Shown here: one piece after another, positions 12,782 through 16,654 of the stretch | Position numbering within the stretch: position 1 is the first letter of the stretch | How the letters are laid out: each line of letters starts with the position of its first letter | DNA from: Candidatus Aphodomonas merdavium | GTDB taxonomy: Bacteria > Bacillota > Clostridia > Christensenellales > Aristaeellaceae | Length of the DNA stretch: 16,654 nt | Direction: 5' to 3' | NCBI GenBank assembly: GCA_018715585.1 | Contig: DVLH01000180.1 | Coordinates: forward strand, 1-16,654 | The notes under the pieces: model-generated | Told to the model about the DNA's origin: nothing | Databases searched by the model: none | The model's input: the letters and a program-made list of their open reading frames with translations, nothing else | Position numbers and translations under genes: made by a program

Positions 12782-13786
12782 ATGAAAATCTTGGTTACCG
12801 GCGGTGCGGGGTATATCGGCAGCCACACCTGTGTGGAGCTGATGCAAAATGGCTATGACGTCGTTGTGGTGGATAATCTCTGCAACTCGCATGTTGAGAC
12901 GCTGGATGCGGTGCGAAAGCTCGCCGGCAAGGATTTGGACTTTGTCAAGGCGGATATCCGCGACGGTGCGGCGCTGGACGCCATCTTTGCAGCGCATAAA
13001 ATCGATGCGGTGATTCATTTCGCAGGGCTCAAGGCGGTGGGCGAGTCCGTGCAAAAGCCGCTGGAATACTACGATAACAACATTACCGGCACGCTGGAGC
13101 TGCTCAAGGCGATGCGCCGTCATGGCGTTAGCCGGATCGTCTTTTCCTCCTCTGCCACGGTGTACGGCATGAACAACCCCGTCCCGTTCCGCGAGGAATA
13201 CAGCACGAGCGCCACAAACCCCTACGGTTGGACAAAGGCGATGATCGAGCAAATTTTAACCGATGCCGCAGCTGCGGACGCAAGCATGTCCGTTTGCCTG
13301 CTGCGCTATTTTAACCCCGTCGGCGCGCATGAAAGCGGGCTTATCGGCGAGGAGCCCAACGGCATTCCCAGCAACCTCATGCCCTACGTTGCCCAGGTGG
13401 CGGCGGGCAAGCTGGAAAAGCTGCATGTCTTCGGTGACGATTACGACACGCCCGACGGTACCGGCGTGCGTGATTATGTGCACGTGGTAGACCTTTCCCG
13501 TGGGCATTTGGCGGCGCTTTCGTATGCTTTTGCCCACCAGGGAGTGGAGGTTTTCAACCTGGGCACCGGCCGCGGCACGAGCGTGCTGGAGATCGTGCAT
13601 GCGTTTGAGCGCGCCTGTGGCAAAAAGATCCCTTACGTGATTGAGCCGCGCCGGGCAGGGGATATCGCTATCGCCTACGCGGACACGCAGAAGGCCGCTC
13701 GCGTGCTCCATTGGCGCGCCCAATACGGCATTGACAAGATGTGCGAGGACGGATGGCGCTTTGCAAAAGCGCGCTGGGGCGTGTAA
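12782..13786 (+). CDS. galE: UDP-glucose 4-epimerase
   Basis: This 334-residue short-chain dehydrogenase-type epimerase interconverts UDP-galactose and UDP-glucose and completes the Leloir pathway with galT and galK 5-7 kb to the left. The NAD-binding loop TGGAGYIG is at 6-13, VIHFAGLKAVGES at 77-89, and the catalytic triad at Ser124 (SSSATVYG), Tyr148 and Lys152 (NPYGWTK). RYFNPVGAH and DYVHVVDL are also family-typical, and length is normal. ATG 12782 has GAAAGGGG 8 bases upstream. The gene is separated from galTK but lies back to back with a sugar-type AraC regulator. An antisense open frame of 177 codons in its 3' half is a shadow. Confidence 0.96.
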   Translation: MKILVTGGAGYIGSHTCVELMQNGYDVVVVDNLCNSHVETLDAVRKLAGKDLDFVKADIRDGAALDAIFAAHKIDAVIHFAGLKAVGESVQKPLEYYDNNITGTLELLKAMRRHGVSRIVFSSSATVYGMNNPVPFREEYSTSATNPYGWTKAMIEQILTDAAAADASMSVCLLRYFNPVGAHESGLIGEEPNGIPSNLMPYVAQVAAGKLEKLHVFGDDYDTPDGTGVRDYVHVVDLSRGHLAALSYAFAHQGVEVFNLGTGRGTSVLEIVHAFERACGKKIPYVIEPRRAGDIAIAYADTQKAARVLHWRAQYGIDKMCEDGWRFAKARWGV

Positions 13787-13825
13787 CACGGCGCGGGGAA
13801 AACAGCATACGGAACGAAGGAAACG

Positions 13826-13851
13826 GCGCGCGGTGGATTTTTTCCGCGCGC
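13826..13851 (+). other. Hairpin between galE and rnz with a T-run in the loop
   Basis: GCGCGCGG (13826-13833) pairs perfectly with CCGCGCGC (13844-13851) around TGGATTTTTT. The T-run is in the loop and not after the stem, so it is not a standard terminator. A -10-like TATCAT follows at 13857-13862 without a good -35. Confidence 0.4.
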
Positions 13852-13902
13852 TGTGTTATCATATTCGCAATCAAAGCTGACTGCCGCAAAGGATGGGATG
13901 AG

Positions 13903-14817
13903 ATGCTGGACGTATGCCTGCTGGGGACGGGCGGCATGATGCCGCTGAAAAACAGGTTTCTTGCCTCCTGTATTTTACGCTTGAACGGGCATTGCGCATT
14001 GCTGGATTGCGGCGAGGGCACGCAGGTTGCGCTAAAGATGAGCAACTTTACGTTTAAGCCGATTGACGTTTTATGCGTTACCCACCTACACGCCGACCAT
14101 ATCAGCGGCCTTCCGGGCCTTCTTTTGTCCATGGGCAACGAGGGGCGCACGGAAAAGCTGACGATTCTCGGTCCTTTTGGCATCAAGGAAGTGGTGCGCT
14201 GCTTGCGCGTGATCGTCCCGGGGCTGCCGTTTGCGGTGGAGTGCGTAGAGATGACGGCGGAGGAAGAGCATTTTTCGCTCGCTGGGTTTGAAATCACGGC
14301 CTTTCCCGTACATCACCGGGTGCCGTGTTACGGCTATGTGTTTGAGGCGCTGCGCCAAGGCCGCTTCGACGTGGAGCGCGCGCAGGCCGCGGACATCCCG
14401 CGCCGCTATTGGAACGCGCTGCAGCATGGCCGCACCGTGGAAGCGGATGGCCGCGTGCTGACGCCGGACATGGTGCTGGGCCCTGCCCGCCGCGGGCTTA
14501 AGGTGACCTACTGCGTCGATACGCGCCCCATCGCCGCCATCGCCGGGCATGCGAAGGGATCGGATTTATTCATTTGCGAGGGCACGTTTGGCGACGAGGA
14601 AAAGCGCGCCCGCGCGGTGGAGACGCGCCATATGACGTTTCGGGAGGCGGCGAAACTGGCCGAGGCCGCACAGCCCGGCGAGCTGTGGCTGACGCATTAC
14701 AGCCCCTCGCTCGTTGCGCCGGAACCCTATATGGAACAGACGCGGAAGATATTTGCCCGCGCATATGCCGGCACGGACGGAAAACGGACGACGTTAACGT
14801 TTTCAAAGGACGAATAA
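13903..14817 (+). CDS. rnz: Ribonuclease Z (tRNA 3' processing endonuclease)
   Basis: This 304-residue metallo-beta-lactamase-fold nuclease trims the 3' trailer of tRNA precursors. The protein begins MLDVCLLGTGGMMP, the family N-terminus. THLHADHISG holds the zinc ligands His61, His63, Asp65 and His66. Further on come FPVHHRVPCYGY, YCVDTRP (ligand Asp), ICEGTF and WLTHYSP with the C-terminal ligand His. ATG 13903 is chosen over upstream in-frame codons because it matches the family start and has AGGATG 8 bases before it; length then equals the usual 300-310. Downstream, the SIS-domain gene begins 15 bases after the stop with its own strong site, so the two are probably one operon. Confidence 0.93.
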   Translation: MLDVCLLGTGGMMPLKNRFLASCILRLNGHCALLDCGEGTQVALKMSNFTFKPIDVLCVTHLHADHISGLPGLLLSMGNEGRTEKLTILGPFGIKEVVRCLRVIVPGLPFAVECVEMTAEEEHFSLAGFEITAFPVHHRVPCYGYVFEALRQGRFDVERAQAADIPRRYWNALQHGRTVEADGRVLTPDMVLGPARRGLKVTYCVDTRPIAAIAGHAKGSDLFICEGTFGDEEKRARAVETRHMTFREAAKLAEAAQPGELWLTHYSPSLVAPEPYMEQTRKIFARAYAGTDGKRTTLTFSKDE

Positions 14818-14832
14818 AAGGAGGCGAAAGCG

Positions 14833-15441
14833 ATGACGGATGAAAAAATGATTCAGGAATTCCGGCGCGTGATGCGCGAGGAGGCGGAGGCCGTACTGCG
14901 CGCGGCGGAATATATCAGCGACGGCGCGGTGGTGGAGGTAGTGCGGCTGCTCTCCGCGTGCAAGGGGCGCGTGGTGGTTTCCGGCTGCGGTACGTCCGGC
15001 GTGGCGGCGCGCAAAATTGTGCATGAGCTGTGCTGCGTGGGCTGCCCGGCATCGTTCCTGTCGCCGGCGGATGCCGTCCATGGCGGCATGGGCGTGCTGC
15101 GCGCGGAGGACGTTCTCATTCTCGTCTCCAAAGGCGGCAGCACGCGGGAGCTCGTCACGCTCATTCCCGGCTGCAAGGCCATCGGGGCCACGCTGCTGGC
15201 CGTGACGGAAAACGCGCAGAGCGCCATCGCCACGGCGGCAGATGCAGTGCTGCTGCTGCATACGGCCTCGGAGCCGGACCCGTTCAACATGCTGGCGACG
15301 GCGTCCATCCTTTCGGTTATTGCTGCGTTTGACGCCGTGTGTATCTGCCTGATGCAGCTGCGCGGGTATCGCAAGGAGCAGTTCGCCGTGATCCATCCCT
15401 CCGGCGCTGTTGGTGAAAGATTGCTCTCAGGCAAGGAGTGA
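14833..15441 (+). CDS. SIS-domain phosphosugar isomerase-like protein (KdsD/GutQ-type, no CBS domains)
   Basis: This 202-residue protein is a single SIS domain. VVVSGCGTSGVAARKI (47-62), PADAVHGGMGVL (78-89), LVSKGGSTREL (98-108) and FAVIHPSGAVGERLL (184-198) align with the sugar-isomerase part of arabinose-5-phosphate isomerases of the KdsD/GutQ/KpsF group. It lacks their two C-terminal CBS domains. The usual Lys in the GxGKSG loop is Thr here (CGTSG), while the late His188 is kept. A Gram-positive host has no evident need for KDO synthesis, so the substrate is unknown. A very strong AAAGGAGG lies 9 bases before ATG 14833 and overlaps the end of rnz. A terminator follows the gene. Confidence 0.82.
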   Translation: MTDEKMIQEFRRVMREEAEAVLRAAEYISDGAVVEVVRLLSACKGRVVVSGCGTSGVAARKIVHELCCVGCPASFLSPADAVHGGMGVLRAEDVLILVSKGGSTRELVTLIPGCKAIGATLLAVTENAQSAIATAADAVLLLHTASEPDPFNMLATASILSVIAAFDAVCICLMQLRGYRKEQFAVIHPSGAVGERLLSGKE

Positions 15442-15472
15442 ACCGCAGCCAAAAGCGGCGTGATATGGTAGA

Positions 15473-15505
15473 GCCGTGCCGGGCGTTTCCTGGTACGGCG
15501 TTTTT
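15473..15505 (+). terminator. Rho-independent terminator of the rnz-SIS operon
   Basis: GCCGTGCC (15473-15480) pairs with GGTACGGC (15492-15499), including one G-U pair, and is followed by G and TTTTT (15501-15505). It separates the operon from the secA promoter. Confidence 0.8.
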
Positions 15506-15509
15506 CCGT

Positions 15510-15538
15510 TTGCGCAATTTGCACCGCTATGCTATAAT
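15510..15538 (+). promoter_or_regulatory. secA promoter
   Basis: TTGCGC (15510-15515), a 17-base spacer and TATAAT (15533-15538) preceded by TGC, an extended -10, predict a start near 15545. The leader of about 34 bases carries TTGGAGG 7 bases before the ATG. Confidence 0.7.
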
Positions 15539-15578
15539 AAAATGGTTTTTTTGTCAGCAATACCTTGGAGGTTCGTAA

Positions 15579-16654
15579 ATGGCGAGCAATTTTCTTAAAA
15601 AGCTCTTTGGCGATTCTAACGCTACTGAAATCAAGCGCCTGGAAAAGATCGCCGCACAGGTGGATTCCTTTGAAGAGGCCCACCGCAGGATGTCCGACGA
15701 GGAGCTGCGCGGGATGACGGCCGTGTTCCGCAAGCGCCTTGCTGCTGGAGAAACGCTGGACGCGCTGCTGCCGGAGGCTTTTTCGGTGATGCGCGAGGCG
15801 ATGGACCGCGTGTTGGGCAAGCGGCATTTTCACGTGCAGGTGCTCGGTGGTATCGTGCTGCATCAGGGGCGCATCGCGGAGATGAAGACGGGCGAAGGCA
15901 AAACGCTCGTGGCGACGCTGCCAAGTTATCTCAATGCGCTGGCAGGAAATGGCGTGCACGTCGTTACGGTCAACGACTATCTTGCGCGCTTCCAGGGCGA
16001 GTGGATGGGCAAGGTGTTCCGCTATTTGGGCATGCGCGTGGGGATCATCGTGCATGATATGGACAACCAGGCGCGCCGCGAGGCGTACCAGGCCGACGTT
16101 ACCTACGGAACAAACAATGAGTTTGGCTTTGACTACCTGCGCGACAATATGGTCATTTACAAAAAGGATATGGTGCAGCGCGGCCATGCGTTTGCCATCA
16201 TCGACGAGGCAGACTCAATCCTCATCGACGAGGCCCGCACGCCGCTGATCATCTCCGGGCAGGGCGATAAGGCGAACGATATGTATGCCCGGGCGGATCA
16301 GTTTGTCAGCCGCCTGCGCGAGGGCGAAGACGCCGACTATACAAAGGATGAAAAGGAAAAGGCCGTTACGCTGACGGAAAAGGGCATCGCCCGCGCAGAG
16401 GCGTATTTCGGCGTGGATAACCTGGCCGATGTGGAAAACGGCGATTTGAACCACTACATCCATGCCGCGCTGCGCGCCAATGCGCTGATGAAGCGGGACG
16501 TGGACTACGTCGTCAAGGACGGGCAGGTGATCATCGTCGATGAGTTTACAGGCCGGCTGATGATCGGACGCCGCTATTCCGACGGGCTCCACCAGGCTAT
16601 CGAGGCGAAGGAGCACGTTACCGTCGAGCGCGAGAGCAAGACGCTCGCTACGAT
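15579..16654 (+). CDS. secA: Protein translocase ATPase SecA, 5' part
   Basis: ATG 15579 opens a frame that runs to the window edge for 358 codons; full SecA is about 800-950 residues, so the C-terminal part is missing. SecA is the motor that drives preproteins through the SecYEG channel. Visible are the N-terminal helix MASNFLKKLFGD, the Walker A motif MKTGEGKT (102-109), VTVNDYLA (129-136), GTNNEFGFDYLRDNM (177-191) and the DEAD-type Walker B at 209-212, followed by LIDEARTPLIISG (215-227). The preprotein cross-linking insert begins near residue 228. The motifs all match an essential housekeeping SecA; nothing suggests a SecA2 with a missing domain, but the C-terminal half cannot be judged. 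Confidence 0.97.
   Translation, partial: MASNFLKKLFGDSNATEIKRLEKIAAQVDSFEEAHRRMSDEELRGMTAVFRKRLAAGETLDALLPEAFSVMREAMDRVLGKRHFHVQVLGGIVLHQGRIAEMKTGEGKTLVATLPSYLNALAGNGVHVVTVNDYLARFQGEWMGKVFRYLGMRVGIIVHDMDNQARREAYQADVTYGTNNEFGFDYLRDNMVIYKKDMVQRGHAFAIIDEADSILIDEARTPLIISGQGDKANDMYARADQFVSRLREGEDADYTKDEKEKAVTLTEKGIARAEAYFGVDNLADVENGDLNHYIHAALRANALMKRDVDYVVKDGQVIIVDEFTGRLMIGRRYSDGLHQAIEAKEHVTVERESKTLAT

Noticed and set aside
15510..15517. TTGCGCAA palindrome in the secA promoter, similar to TTTTGCGCAAAA at 880-891
   Set aside because: GCGC-containing 8-mers are frequent throughout this GC-rich sequence, so shared regulation is not supported.
14853..16187. Open frame of 444 codons on the minus strand across the SIS gene and secA
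   Set aside because: It spans two well-supported plus-strand genes, a terminator and a promoter, and its product shows no domain pattern.

Overview
The window looks like chromosome of a fairly GC-rich Clostridia-type member of the Bacillota. The signs are strong GGAGG ribosome binding sites, sigma-A promoters (several with an extended -10), many 4-base ATGA/TTGA stop-start overlaps, a Firmicutes-type class II GalT, and the tsaE-tsaB-rimI and secA housekeeping loci. The genus cannot be fixed from the sequence. No tRNA, rRNA, insertion sequence, prophage or CRISPR array was seen. All calls come from motif reading by eye, without database searches.

Layout. (1) 1-2979: an ASKHA/[2Fe-2S] corrinoid-activator-type gene runs off the left edge on the minus strand. 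It is divergent from a translationally coupled pair, a DUF1638 protein and a fused CitX-CitG protein. The two sides have overlapping promoters and a double palindrome between them. (2) 3011-4801: an OmpR-type response regulator and a histidine kinase with almost no extracellular loop, under a strong promoter, closed by terminators that also serve the convergent galT. (3) 5049-7976: divergent galT and galK (Leloir pathway), with a repeated 9-bp element on both promoters. (4) 7985-9744: promoter, long leader hairpin, then tsaE-tsaB-rimI, the tRNA t6A and ribosomal S18 acetylation genes. (5) 9764-9937: a small SRP RNA gene. (6) 10052-10699: a small soluble orphan histidine kinase. (7) 10870-12659, minus strand: an AraC regulator coupled by TTGA overlap to a DUF1848 protein with a CxxxCxxC cysteine cluster; the araC promoter predicts a leaderless mRNA. 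(8) 12782-15441: galE, RNase Z and a short SIS-domain protein. (9) 15579 to the right edge: the start of secA.

How the genes work together. galK, galT and galE complete the route from galactose to UDP-glucose/glucose-1-phosphate but lie in two places about 5 kb apart, with the AraC regulator next to galE. At the left end the divergent ASKHA and DUF1638-CitXG genes suggest a corrinoid methyl-transfer locus outside the window. They raise the question of what CitXG serves, since no citrate lyase subunit is visible. That left end, together with the AraC-DUF1848 pair, is the least explained part of the window. The rest is mostly conserved housekeeping sequence.
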